NCBI GenBank assembly: GCA_016234555.1
Contig: JACRBJ010000078.1
Location: forward strand, 22,416 to 86,415
Length of the DNA: 64,000 nt
Reading direction: 5' to 3'
Origin: Chloroflexota bacterium
Lineage (GTDB): Bacteria; Chloroflexota; Anaerolineae; Anaerolineales; Villigracilaceae
How positions within the stretch are numbered: position 1 is the first letter of the stretch; every line of letters begins with the position of its first letter. Both the position numbers and the translations under genes were made by a program. The notes below the pieces were generated by a model. It was given only the letters and a program-made list of their open reading frames with translations. It ran no database searches and was not told where the DNA came from. This document shows positions 49,071 through 56,523 of the stretch, piece by piece.

Positions 49071-50335
49071 GGTGTGCGCAGTTCACGAGCCGCGCACACC
49101 TTTTGGAGGGAACACCATGGCGACACCACTCGCCAGAAGTTCGGGAGGCATCCCACGCCGCAGGACTTACGACATAGGTGTTGACTGCCTCCCTAGGTGC
49201 GAGACGAGGGATCGAACCTCTCTTCTGCCTGGGCAATGTCTGGAAAGAACAGGCAGACGCTCCTAAGCTGTCTCGCATGATGCAGGGTGAAAGGAGCACC
49301 CTGCACGGATCAAGCCACATAACAGTAAAAATTGGAGCCGTGGCGTGATTTCAAAAAAAGTGAGTGATCCAGACCCTGCCCTGCTTGCGCACGTCCTCGG
49401 TAATCGCCGCTTTCGCGGGGGTTCTGCGTTTTTAGTGCCGAGCACTCACTTGTCATTCAAATTTCAAAAAAATGAGGTATGACCTGTCGCTGACCTACTA
49501 AACAGTTGGGGTAGATTTCTCTCCGCTGTCCTTCGTCACATCCGATGGCTTTAGGCTTGCGCCCGCGACATGTTTATTTCATGCACCGCCACCTCATTTA
49601 TCGTTCAGGTTTGGAAGCCGCGCCGCTCTTATGGTCTGAGCGGAACCATTTCTCGCCGCTCACGGCTTCCTGCACTAAAGTTTTCAAGGTTCATCAGTTG
49701 CTCGGTATCCTTGCGCGTCTCTTTCCTGATTCAGCCAAGCTGAGGAAAGTACCGATAGTTTCAACGACACAACTGATTTGCTGGCGAAGTTCTGCGTGAC
49801 AAGGCTTGCCTTGATGACACGCGCCGGATTTGGTCTTTAACAGCTTCCGATTGTGCCAACCAGCCACATTCTGCCGTTTTCCGCAGAATGGTTATGAAAC
49901 GGGCAGATCTATCTCAGTGCCGCAACTGGCTCCGATGCCACCGCCCGTAACATTCAATTTTCAAGGTACACCCCGCCGCTTCGTTGACTAATCAGCACTA
50001 CCTGACATTAGGTCACACGGCGGGGTTGCCTCGTTTTCTTTTCGTGAGGCTGACGCGGTGACGTTATCGACTTCCCCAGTCGCTATCCGTTCGGTCGTGT
50101 CCTCTCTGGCTTATTGCAACGTTGACCGATTACACCAGAAGACGGATAGATGAAACGGGCGGCTGATTTGAACAGCACCTGCATCCATCCCGTGAGTTCA
50201 GGACAAGACCATGACTCATTGGGCGACCCGTAACATTCGATTTTCAATGTGCGCCCCGCCGCCCATATCCCGCTCAGTCTTTCGGTACTCGATTTTTACG
50301 AGTTGGGTATAGCGGATTATTTCAGCGGGGCAGAA
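49071..50335 (-). ncRNA. Large ornate structured RNA candidate, about 1.26 kb
   Basis: A region of 1.3 kb without credible genes but full of long-range and local helices: 49281-49289/49297-49305 (9 bp), 49360-49366/49443-49449 (7), 49470-49478/49591-49599 (9), 49614-49620/49663-49669 (7), 49693-49700/49770-49777 (8), 49867-49874/49883-49890 (8), 49970-49978/50018-50026 (9), 50083-50090/50142-50149 (8), 50253-50259/50325-50331 (7). A CCGC-GAAA-GCGG GNRA hairpin (49407-49418) favours the bottom strand. A block is duplicated (49944-49978 and 50227-50261). Size, phage location and an associated tRNA-like element recall GOLLD and ROOL RNAs; the class cannot be assigned here. Confidence 0.65.
49198..49277 (-). 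ncRNA. tRNA-like element at the 3' end of the large RNA
   Basis: Acceptor TGCGAGA/TCTCGCA pairs perfectly and a T-arm with loop TTCGATC is present, but the D-arm has only a 4-base loop (GCT-TAGG-AGC) and the anticodon region can fold in two competing ways (GTCTG/CAGAC, or TCTGCCTG/CAGGCAGA). No anticodon can be assigned safely. It may serve as an RNase P processing signal or end-cap of the large RNA. Confidence 0.45.
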
Positions 50336-50357
50336 AACAGGCTTTGGGTCGCTTTGG

Positions 50358-50552
50358 CTATGCCTTGCACGCCGCTGCCTGTAATTCCTCAAATTGTGCT
50401 TGTCTTGCGTTTTTCAAAATGACCTCAATCCTGGCTCGTGGAAAATGGCTGTCCTTCTCGTCGAAATACTCTTGCAGAAGCCCAATCGGGTCGAGATTGT
50501 TCTTTTTGGCGTAGTTTGCTACTTCCAAAACGGTTTTTTGCAGGTCTGTCAT
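50358..50552 (-). CDS. Small protein downstream of DnaB, 64 aa
   Basis: A 64-residue protein (MTDLQKTVLEVANYAKKNNL, then PIGLLQEYFDEKDSHFPRAR) of helical type. The ATG at 50552 directly abuts a start-associated motif, so translation starts almost inside it; the longer frame from 50681 overlaps the helicase and lacks a site. No family recognised. It ends just before the large RNA region. Confidence 0.6.
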   Translation of the reverse strand: MTDLQKTVLEVANYAKKNNLDPIGLLQEYFDEKDSHFPRARIEVILKNARQAQFEELQAAACKA

Positions 50553-50581
50553 ACCCTGATAAGTGTTCAAAACTCGAAAAA

Positions 50582-51943
50582 TCAATCTGTGTATGCGGAG
50601 TCCCTGAACGTGGTGAATTCTTTCAGGTATTTCAGGCTTACGCTCCCAACTGGACCGTCGCGGCGTTTGGCGACGATGCATTCCGTGAAATCCTTCTTTC
50701 CGTACTCGTCGAAATGCAGAAAGATGACCGTGTTTGCATCCTGCTCAATCCCGCTTGATTCTTTCAGGTCCGAGAGGGTGGGACGTTTTTCGGCGCGTTG
50801 CTCAACATTGCGATTCAACTGAGCCGCAGAGATAACGGGGATGTCCAATTCGCCAGCCAGTATTTTATTTTGGCGGGATATGTGAGCCACCTCGAGAGCG
50901 CGGTTGGCAAAGTTTCCACCGCCAGACATAAGCTGCAGGTAGTCCACGACTACCAGGTCAATCCCATATTCCCGCTGTAGTTTCAGGCATTTTGCCCGTA
51001 GCGCAACCGGCGTCAGGTTTCTAATGTCAGACAGAAATATTTGTCCGCGGTTCTCGTATAGTTCAATTGTTTCGTTGAAGCGGATCCACTCCTCGGGGGA
51101 GAGCGCGCCGGTCTTAATTTTCGTGGATTCGATCATCGACTCCTGAGCAATGAAACGCCTGGCGACCTCCTCGCCGCTCATTTCCAGCGAGAAAATTGCA
51201 ACGTTCTTTCTCTCTTTCAGGACATTGTGTCTGGCAATATCGAACAGCAATGATGTTTTGCCTTTTCCTGTTATTGCGGCAACTACAACATTTTCCTGCT
51301 TCTCGATACCGAGCAATAGAAGGTCAAGGTCAAGTAGACCTGTCTTAATTCCTGTAACGATTGATTCCCCTTTTGCTGTACGCTCGGCGTTTTTCTCTGC
51401 ACGATCATAAACAGCGGACATGCACTTTTTGAAAAACTCTGCCTCGTTTTCCTTCTTTGTCGAAATTGAGATAACCTTGCGGCTTGCTTCTTCAACAGCT
51501 TCCTGCGCTGACATCATGCCCTTGTAAGCAAGGCTGGCAATCTCATTCGCCGCAGATAAAAGTTTGCGACGAACCGAGTGACCTTCGACGATTCGCCCGT
51601 AAGATTCGGCATTCAGCGAAGACGGGACCTGATTGATGAGCGAGGTCAGATACGCCGAGCCGCCGACCTCCGCCAGATGGTTTACCTGCTCCATTTCCTC
51701 TGAGACAGTCAGCAAATCAACAGGAATCCGCTTCTCGCTGAGCCTGTCGTATGCTTCCCAAATCCATTTGTTGCGATGGATGTAGAAATCATCGGCGGTC
51801 AGGAATTGCGCGATGTCGTAATAGACTTCGGGATTGATCAGCACTGCGCCGACAACCGCTTCTTCGGCTTCGCGGCTGTGCGGAACAACGAGGCTCACAG
51901 TCTCTTCGACTTTTTCTTCTGGCGGGTAAATATCGTCGGTCAT
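50582..51943 (-). CDS. dnaB: DnaB-type replicative helicase
   Basis: A 453-residue hexameric helicase: N-terminal domain (SREAEEAVVGAVLINPEVYY, then ADDFYIHRNKWIWEAYDRLS), linker, and RecA-like domain with Walker A AITGKGKTS (about residue 225), Walker B VVVDYLQLMSGG (about 335) and ISAAQLNRNVEQR. It overlaps the initiator gene by 4 bp, so loader/initiator and helicase are made together. It unwinds the phage replication fork. Confidence 0.92.
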   Translation of the reverse strand: MTDDIYPPEEKVEETVSLVVPHSREAEEAVVGAVLINPEVYYDIAQFLTADDFYIHRNKWIWEAYDRLSEKRIPVDLLTVSEEMEQVNHLAEVGGSAYLTSLINQVPSSLNAESYGRIVEGHSVRRKLLSAANEIASLAYKGMMSAQEAVEEASRKVISISTKKENEAEFFKKCMSAVYDRAEKNAERTAKGESIVTGIKTGLLDLDLLLLGIEKQENVVVAAITGKGKTSLLFDIARHNVLKERKNVAIFSLEMSGEEVARRFIAQESMIESTKIKTGALSPEEWIRFNETIELYENRGQIFLSDIRNLTPVALRAKCLKLQREYGIDLVVVDYLQLMSGGGNFANRALEVAHISRQNKILAGELDIPVISAAQLNRNVEQRAEKRPTLSDLKESSGIEQDANTVIFLHFDEYGKKDFTECIVAKRRDGPVGSVSLKYLKEFTTFRDSAYTD

Positions 51944-52863
51944 AATCTGATTTGCTTTCTCCAGTCATCGACGGGAATGGTCTTTGGGACGATTCGTGGC
52001 GGTTTTTGCGCGTCAGCGGCGCGAAGGCTGCCAGCCACGCCAACCACCGAGAACGGGTCTTTGATGGTCAAACCTTCTGCAAACATCTTGGCGCACGCCC
52101 TGGCGATATTTTCTGGAGCCAAGCCAGTCCGCGCTTTCTGGTCACGGAAGGCGCTGCACCATCCGGCGATATCCTGCTTAAGCGGGAAAATCCCTGTGGC
52201 GGCGACGAACGCCCGAACAAGTTCCTTGTGTTCCTGCGGGAACATTTCGACGGCATTGGCGATCTTGGCGTTCTGTTGTTCCTCCTCCGTCGGAAGTGTT
52301 ACTGTCTCAACATCCGCGGCGAGTTGCCATTCCACTCCCCACGCTGGAGGCGGCGTGGCACTTGCGCCGTTTCCCTTTGGCGTGCGCTCTTTTGGCGCAG
52401 GTGCGCCGAGGTAATCTTTGGTAGTCTCTGATGTAGTCTCTGATTCCTCTTTAACATCGTCTAAATTTGACCCGCTGGATGGTGTCAATTTGCTCTCATC
52501 TGATTGGATCAATTTGATCTCATGCAACGTACACAACTTGTCATAGTCAATGCGGTAATATTTCCGCATGTCCCGTTTTTTGGCATTTAACTGTGCGGCG
52601 ATCACAATGCCAATATCTTCAAGGCGCAGGAAGGCACGTTTTATAGTTGGGATTGACCAAAACGGAAAATTTTCCTGCCATTCTTCGTAGGTGTTGAAAA
52701 TCCACTTGTTGCCATTTTCGTCTACCTCACCTTTGACCGCCTTGTTTTCAAGCCAGTAGTGAAGTTGTTGGGTAATAATTGCCTCGTTTAGACCAATAGC
52801 AACAGCGAGCGACGGCAACACCTGTAATGGGGGTTCGTTGATGAGAAGATGAGATTTTTTCAT
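51940..52863 (-). CDS. Phage replication initiator / helicase loader-like protein
   Basis: A 307-residue protein: N-terminal winged helix (about residues 1-115, AIGLNEAIITQQLHYWLENK and SIPTIKRAFLRLEDIGIVIA), a Ser/Thr/Glu-rich linker (about 120-160) and a C-terminal helical part. The form matches phage initiators of the O-like/DnaD-like type. Repeats in the DNA of the linker (52422-52523) may be the replication origin, as in lambda O. It is followed by dnaB. Confidence 0.75.
   Translation of the reverse strand: MKKSHLLINEPPLQVLPSLAVAIGLNEAIITQQLHYWLENKAVKGEVDENGNKWIFNTYEEWQENFPFWSIPTIKRAFLRLEDIGIVIAAQLNAKKRDMRKYYRIDYDKLCTLHEIKLIQSDESKLTPSSGSNLDDVKEESETTSETTKDYLGAPAPKERTPKGNGASATPPPAWGVEWQLAADVETVTLPTEEEQQNAKIANAVEMFPQEHKELVRAFVAATGIFPLKQDIAGWCSAFRDQKARTGLAPENIARACAKMFAEGLTIKDPFSVVGVAGSLRAADAQKPPRIVPKTIPVDDWRKQIRL
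52422..52523. other. Candidate replication origin repeats within the initiator gene
   Basis: TCAATTTG(A/C)TCTCAT occurs at 52485-52499 and 52509-52523, and a related AATTTG at 52464-52469, spaced 23-24 bp apart (about two helical turns). Next to them TAGTCTCTGAT is repeated at 52422-52432 and 52434-52444. These lie in the sequence coding for the low-complexity linker of the initiator. Confidence 0.45.
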
Positions 52864-53069
52864 GACTTATCTTCGACTTCTTTATCGAAATTCTCTGCCC
52901 GTTCTGTGATCTGACCCAGGTTTGCCTGTATGTCCTTGGCGAGTCTTGGAGTAAGGACTACGGAACCTTCTTCGGTATAGATCATGACGGCTTTCGGGAG
53001 CGCAATCAACTGGGCACGGTCGGAGGGTTTGCGAGTTAGCTTTCCTGTGATCTTTTTTATGATGTTCAA
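52860..53069 (-). CDS. Small basic phage protein, 69 aa
   Basis: A 69-residue protein (LNIIKKITGKLTRKPSDRAQ as the start, then VMIYTEEGSVVLTPRLAKDI). TTG at 53069 is chosen since CAGGAG lies 8 bases upstream; the ATG at 53138 is part of a start-associated motif and would translate through a hairpin. The body is beta-rich with a helical tail. It overlaps the initiator start by 4 bp. Confidence 0.5.
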   Translation of the reverse strand: MNIIKKITGKLTRKPSDRAQLIALPKAVMIYTEEGSVVLTPRLAKDIQANLGQITERAENFDKEVEDKS

Positions 53070-53093
53070 TGCAATGACTCCTGTTTGTCGAGA

Positions 53094-53117
53094 GTGCCGG
53101 CGCAAGCGCACCGGCAC
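53094..53117. terminator. GC-rich hairpin between early genes
   Basis: GTGCCGG and CCGGCAC with inner CGC/GCG pairing form a strong hairpin followed on the top strand by TTTTTTA. On the bottom strand the T-run precedes it, so terminator activity would be in the rightward (antisense) direction. Confidence 0.45.
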
Positions 53118-53144
53118 TTTTTTACGTAAAGTGTTCAAGAAAGA

Positions 53145-54023
53145 TCAAAACGGAATGTCATCTTCGGGAGGCGGCGGCTCGTCGAACGGAGTCGCATCCT
53201 CATGAACGACCTGCTGGCTCGCAGCCTGTTGCATCTTCGAGAAGACGGTCAGCCACTCTTTGGCTTCCTCGTGGATGTCTGCCATGAAATTGGCGATGCC
53301 CTCTCCGACGAACAGGCTTTCCACTTTCTTCTCGTCAAGATCGTCTGGAACATAAGGTCTGATTGGCGTAATATATTTTTGCCCATCGCGCCGAGGAGGT
53401 CCTGCCGGAACTTGAGCCATATCCCCAAACGTGCCGATGTACATCCAAAACAGATTGAGGACAGAATCGGTGTAATCGGGGATAAGCTTCTTGACGTGCG
53501 GCATGATTGCCTTGCGCCAAGTCTCGAACGATCTTTGGATGTGACTTACTTGGTACCCACTTGCAGTCAACATCACAGGAGCCCATGCCTGCAACTGCCT
53601 TTGTTCGTTCTTGTGCCCGAGGATGCCAAGAACTTGAATCCCTGGAGATGCACCTTTCGTGAACGGAGCCACACGGCGTTCAACACCGTTCACCTCGATA
53701 GATGAATACATCCTCATACCGATTGGGGCAAAAGCAATTGATCGTGCTGACTGAACAAAGTATGTCTTGTCTCCTTTGGAGCGTTTGAGTTCATACATGC
53801 CGGGGATTTTCTCCGGGACATCCCACTTCTCGGTAGTTTTCTTGATGTTTTCATTGTTCGCTGCCCATCCGCCAAAGTAGAGTGAGTTTTGGAGAGCCTC
53901 GAGCTCCGGGTTGCCGTTAATGACATAGAAAGCAGGACATGGGAACGGAAGTTCAACGGCTGAACGCGTCTGCATGGAGCCTGACATGGCGTCCTTTGCT
54001 TTTTGAGGTACATTAATTGCCAT
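53145..54023 (-). CDS. Phage ssDNA-binding-like protein with SSB-type acidic tip
   Basis: A 292-residue protein that does not resemble an ordinary OB-fold SSB but ends EPPPPEDDIPF, matching the conserved DD-I-P-F tip by which bacterial SSB recruits replication and repair proteins. The N-terminal 250 residues are mixed alpha/beta with aromatic clusters (ALQNSLYFGGWAANNEN). It stands next to initiator and helicase genes. I infer a replication or recombination mediator. GGAG lies ahead of the ATG. Confidence 0.6.
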   Translation of the reverse strand: MAINVPQKAKDAMSGSMQTRSAVELPFPCPAFYVINGNPELEALQNSLYFGGWAANNENIKKTTEKWDVPEKIPGMYELKRSKGDKTYFVQSARSIAFAPIGMRMYSSIEVNGVERRVAPFTKGASPGIQVLGILGHKNEQRQLQAWAPVMLTASGYQVSHIQRSFETWRKAIMPHVKKLIPDYTDSVLNLFWMYIGTFGDMAQVPAGPPRRDGQKYITPIRPYVPDDLDEKKVESLFVGEGIANFMADIHEEAKEWLTVFSKMQQAASQQVVHEDATPFDEPPPPEDDIPF

Positions 54024-54093
54024 TTGATTTTTTTCTCCTTGTTGAAATAAAAAACGATGAGGTTAGGGCGCTTTTTCTTGTCGGTTTACCTCC

Positions 54094-54627
54094 TTAGTAG
54101 TCATAGACGAAATCGCAGAATCTCTGCTCAGGTGTTGCGCTTGCCCTGAGTCTGCGAGTTTCTTCTTTCGTGTGAACGGGCAAGAGTCTGTATCTCCACG
54201 CCCGTGAGTGACCTGGGTTCTCGCGGACGATCCAGCCGTGTTCGCGGCACCAGGCAATTGCCTGTTTGATCTCATCCTCAGACTTGATTTCGTCTGACAT
54301 AGGGCGAGTGGTTGCCCGCCAGCCATGCGGGTATTTTTTGATATGCCAGCCGTCAACTTCTTTGACGAAGTCGATCCGCGTGGCAGGACCGCGCAGGGCG
54401 GTAGCCTTTTTCCCTCGGATCGTGATCGAAAAACCAAATTCCTCGACCGTGGCACAGACTTGGGACATTGACAATGATCCAGCGTCGACAAGCTCCTCAA
54501 AATATGGAGCACCAGCATCGTCAGGGTTGAATCCTTTTTTCCACGCTCGGATGAAGATAGTCGTAAACCCTGCTTGCTCGATGTCTATTCTTGCTATGTC
54601 GCTTGGAATATTTTGCAGGTTTGTCAT
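54094..54627 (-). CDS. Hypothetical early protein, 177 aa
   Basis: A 177-residue protein with GFTTIFIRAWKKGFNPDDAG and a C-terminal winged-helix-like part (EDEIKQAIAWCREHGWIVRE). The ATG immediately follows a start-associated motif (54628-54644) and there is no separate Shine-Dalgarno sequence. No family recognised. The 210-base gap to the next gene on the right holds a terminator and no credible gene. Confidence 0.6.
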   Translation of the reverse strand: MTNLQNIPSDIARIDIEQAGFTTIFIRAWKKGFNPDDAGAPYFEELVDAGSLSMSQVCATVEEFGFSITIRGKKATALRGPATRIDFVKEVDGWHIKKYPHGWRATTRPMSDEIKSEDEIKQAIAWCREHGWIVRENPGHSRAWRYRLLPVHTKEETRRLRASATPEQRFCDFVYDY

Positions 54628-54815
54628 GCCCCGTTAAGTGTTCAGGAAACGAATGTTCCAAACCTATAACTTTTTTGGCGAAGTTCCCGTAGAACTATCA
54701 CGTGCGCTAATGGGACAAGCGGAGAGCAACGTTTGGGGCTGCTCTGATGTTTTGTATGGATTTTTTGGGAAAGGGGCTTGTAGGGCTGGAAAAATAAAAA
54801 CTTACTCAGATAAAA

Positions 54816-54842
54816 AAATACCCGCCACTTGGGCGGGTATTT
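54816..54842 (-). terminator. Terminator after the PH/SHOCT gene
   Basis: AAATACCCGCC and GGCGGGTATTT surround a 5-base loop, with a T-run on the bottom strand. Confidence 0.88.
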
Positions 54843-54853
54843 GTCTTGATCGC

Positions 54854-55426
54854 TTAAATCCTGCTCAGCAATTCTTCTTTCTTTTTAGTGAATTCTGTCT
54901 CTGTCAAAATCCCCTGGTCTCGCAATTCTCCCAATTTCTTTATTGCGTCAATTGCGCTTTGGGGTTGGTTATCCTGCGTCCGCGGTGCTTTGGCTCGTTC
55001 GATTGCCTCAGAAATTATCCTTGAAACTGTGTTCAATTCCTTGCTTGGAATATCGATCTCCATGACATTGGTCACGGACTGGACACGCAAAGCTGAAAAC
55101 AATAACCCGCCCTTTGATTCCATGTTGTTTATATTTTCGAGAGTGATCTGCTCGACTTTTGTGCTGAATAGAATTTTTGAGCAATGCAAAAGCCTTTTGC
55201 TGGTGATAAGCAGCACTCCGGCAGTTTTGTTTTTGATGTCAAGAGCATTAACTTTCAGAGCCTCACCTGTAGATAGTATCCCAACGTTGGGCGCGCCAAG
55301 ATAAAGGACTTCCTCGCCATCCGACAGTTGCGTTTCCGCGAAGTCGTACATTCCTTTGCCTATCATGGGATTAAGCCGCCCTGCTTTTTTTGCGTCGTCA
55401 TACGCTTTTTGCAAATCGCCGCGCAT
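54854..55426 (-). CDS. Bacterial PH-like domain plus SHOCT protein
   Basis: A 190-residue protein with a bPH-like domain (GVLLITSKRLLHCSKILFST, then VEQITLENINNMESKGGLLF) and a C-terminal SHOCT motif (AIKKLGELRDQGILTETEFT). SHOCT segments mediate oligomerisation. GGAG precedes the ATG. The gene has its own terminator, so it may be expressed alone, perhaps in the lysogen. Confidence 0.8.
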   Translation of the reverse strand: MRGDLQKAYDDAKKAGRLNPMIGKGMYDFAETQLSDGEEVLYLGAPNVGILSTGEALKVNALDIKNKTAGVLLITSKRLLHCSKILFSTKVEQITLENINNMESKGGLLFSALRVQSVTNVMEIDIPSKELNTVSRIISEAIERAKAPRTQDNQPQSAIDAIKKLGELRDQGILTETEFTKKKEELLSRI

Positions 55427-55466
55427 AATATCTCCTTGACGTTTGTTAGACCATAGGCATTATAAA

Positions 55467-55501
55467 ACAAAACCTGCCGTATTCCTTACGGCAGGTTTTG
55501 T
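55467..55501 (-). terminator. Terminator after sigma-like gene 3
   Basis: ACAAAACCTGCCGTA and TACGGCAGGTTTTGT form a perfect 15-bp stem with loop of five; T-runs are supplied in both directions. Confidence 0.9.
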
Positions 55502-55514
55502 TTGGCTATGTTTT

Positions 55515-56192
55515 TTAGGCGAACGACTGGGAAAGCCCAAGCGAAGTCAACTGCTTTGCGATGTTCTTGATAGCCGACGAAACCGTCTGGTCCGATTTCT
55601 GCAACCTATGTGCAATCTCACGCTGGTTATGACCAAGAGAGAGTAACGAGACAATTACCTGATACTCCTTCGGAAGAGTAGAAATCAACTGCATTATGTT
55701 CGTCACTTTTTCTCGTTCAAAGAACTCATCCTCGGCAGAACGGCTTGGGCTGGCAACCAACTCTTTATCCTGCTCGTCGGTCTGAGCAAGCATACTAGCT
55801 TCATCTTCCACCATCATGGAGTAGGCGCGGTATTTGCGGACACAAGCTTTCGCCGCCCATGTTGCGCGGGTGAGGATGCGGGAGTCTGAGTCTTCGGGTT
55901 TACACTTGAACAGGATTTCGTCGATCATTGCCCCGTAGATGTCGTCAGCCTCCAGCGGATCATTTGAAAACGAACGCGCCTTCGAGCGCAGTTTGGATTC
56001 AAGTGTCTCAATGCGCTTAGCAAGAGGCTCGTAAAGTTCTGGAGGGTTGAGAAAGATGATTCGTTTTTCCCCACTTGGCACGTGTGCTTTCCGGCATTCC
56101 TTGCAAATTCGCTGGTAGCCGGGTCCGCGTCGGTGATATTCAGATAATTGCTTTTCTTTATTGCATTTCTTGCAGATTTGCGTGGTGTTCAT
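55515..56192 (-). CDS. Zinc-ribbon sigma-like factor (module 3)
   Basis: A 225-residue paralogue of the module 1 and 2 factors, shorter at the N-terminus: zinc ribbon at residues 6-30 (CKKC and CKEC), region-2-like helices (LEADDIYGAMIDEILFKCKP, then ILTRATWAAKACVRKY), acidic linker and helix-turn-helix (GHNQREIAHRLQKSDQTVSS). No HNH gene is attached in this module. AAGGAGA precedes the ATG, and a leader hairpin with loop CCGATA lies 25-42 bases upstream. Confidence 0.75.
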   Translation of the reverse strand: MNTTQICKKCNKEKQLSEYHRRGPGYQRICKECRKAHVPSGEKRIIFLNPPELYEPLAKRIETLESKLRSKARSFSNDPLEADDIYGAMIDEILFKCKPEDSDSRILTRATWAAKACVRKYRAYSMMVEDEASMLAQTDEQDKELVASPSRSAEDEFFEREKVTNIMQLISTLPKEYQVIVSLLSLGHNQREIAHRLQKSDQTVSSAIKNIAKQLTSLGLSQSFA

Positions 56193-56216
56193 GGTGGTCT
56201 CCTTTTGGTTTTGTTT

Positions 56217-56234
56217 TCGGAATATCGGTTCCGA
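56217..56234 (-). promoter_or_regulatory. Leader hairpin of sigma-like mRNA 3, loop CCGATA
   Basis: Bottom-strand TCGGAA-CCGATA-TTCCGA. The loop is the exact reverse complement of TATCGG, the loop of the bottom-strand hairpin at 56531-56558. Confidence 0.72.
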
Positions 56235-56275
56235 TGGTGTTATCTTACATCATAATACTAGTGTCGTCAAGGGTG

Positions 56276-56296
56276 TGCTATTATGCTATAATAGCA
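56276..56296. promoter_or_regulatory. Operator overlapping the XRE 3 promoter
   Basis: TGCTATTAT and ATAATAGCA form a 9-bp inverted repeat with a 3-base centre; it includes the TATAAT box (56287-56292). A TCGTCA hexamer lies 17 bases upstream of the box. XRE 3 probably autoregulates here. The operator sequence differs from those of modules 1 and 2. Confidence 0.6.
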
Positions 56297-56298
56297 AA

Positions 56299-56523
56299 AT
56301 GAAAAAACAACAAGTAAAAATCATTTTTCGCCTGGATGAAATCCTAAAGGAGAAGGGGCGAGGGGTGCGCGAGGTTGCCAAGAATACGGGGTTGAGTGTC
56401 GCCACTATTTCACGCATTGTAAACCATCACACGCGCGGCATGTATCTCGAGGTGATCGAACGCCTGTGCAATGAACTTGAGATCGAGCCACAGGAACTTC
56501 TCAAAGTTATTAAAGCCAATTAA
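56299..56523 (+). CDS. XRE-family repressor (module 3)
   Basis: A 74-residue Cro-like protein (ILKEKGRGVREVAKNTGLSV, then ATISRIVNHHTRG; end ELEIEPQELLKVIKAN). TATAAT ends 6 bases before the ATG, so the transcript is predicted to be leaderless; the long upstream extension to 56161 is rejected because it covers promoter and operator. Divergent from the sigma-like gene. Confidence 0.8.
   Translation: MKKQQVKIIFRLDEILKEKGRGVREVAKNTGLSVATISRIVNHHTRGMYLEVIERLCNELEIEPQELLKVIKAN

Larger units (their letters stand above)
6226..54644 (-). repeat. Dispersed start-associated motif TGAACACTTWAC-NGGATA, 13 copies
   Basis: Bottom-strand motif with core TGAACACTTWA, often continued by CNGGATAAGAAAATA. Copies (top-strand coordinates): 6226-6237, 9451-9467, 10785-10800, 24465-24481, 39353-39365, 41079-41095, 42667-42683, 43538-43554, 44070-44086, 45848-45864, 50553-50569, 53124-53137 and 54628-54644; a vestige is at 22687-22697. 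All have the same orientation and lie 0-70 bases before a leftward start codon or small-RNA promoter, commonly just after a terminator of the preceding gene. The layout recalls the stoperators of mycobacteriophage L5 or the start-associated sequences of cluster K phages. Function here is not known. Confidence 0.85.

Noticed and set aside
49263..49799. Small reading frames of 60-84 codons in the large structured RNA region
   Set aside because: They are on both strands, without binding sites or protein-like composition, and cut across the long-range helices.
6226..54644. CRISPR-like array from the repeated TGAACACTT motif
   Set aside because: Copies are kilobases apart, short, and tied to gene starts; there are no regularly spaced spacers and no cas genes.
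54638..55024. A 128-codon rightward frame opposite the PH/SHOCT gene
   Set aside because: It crosses a strong terminator and the start of a well-supported gene on the other strand; no binding site.
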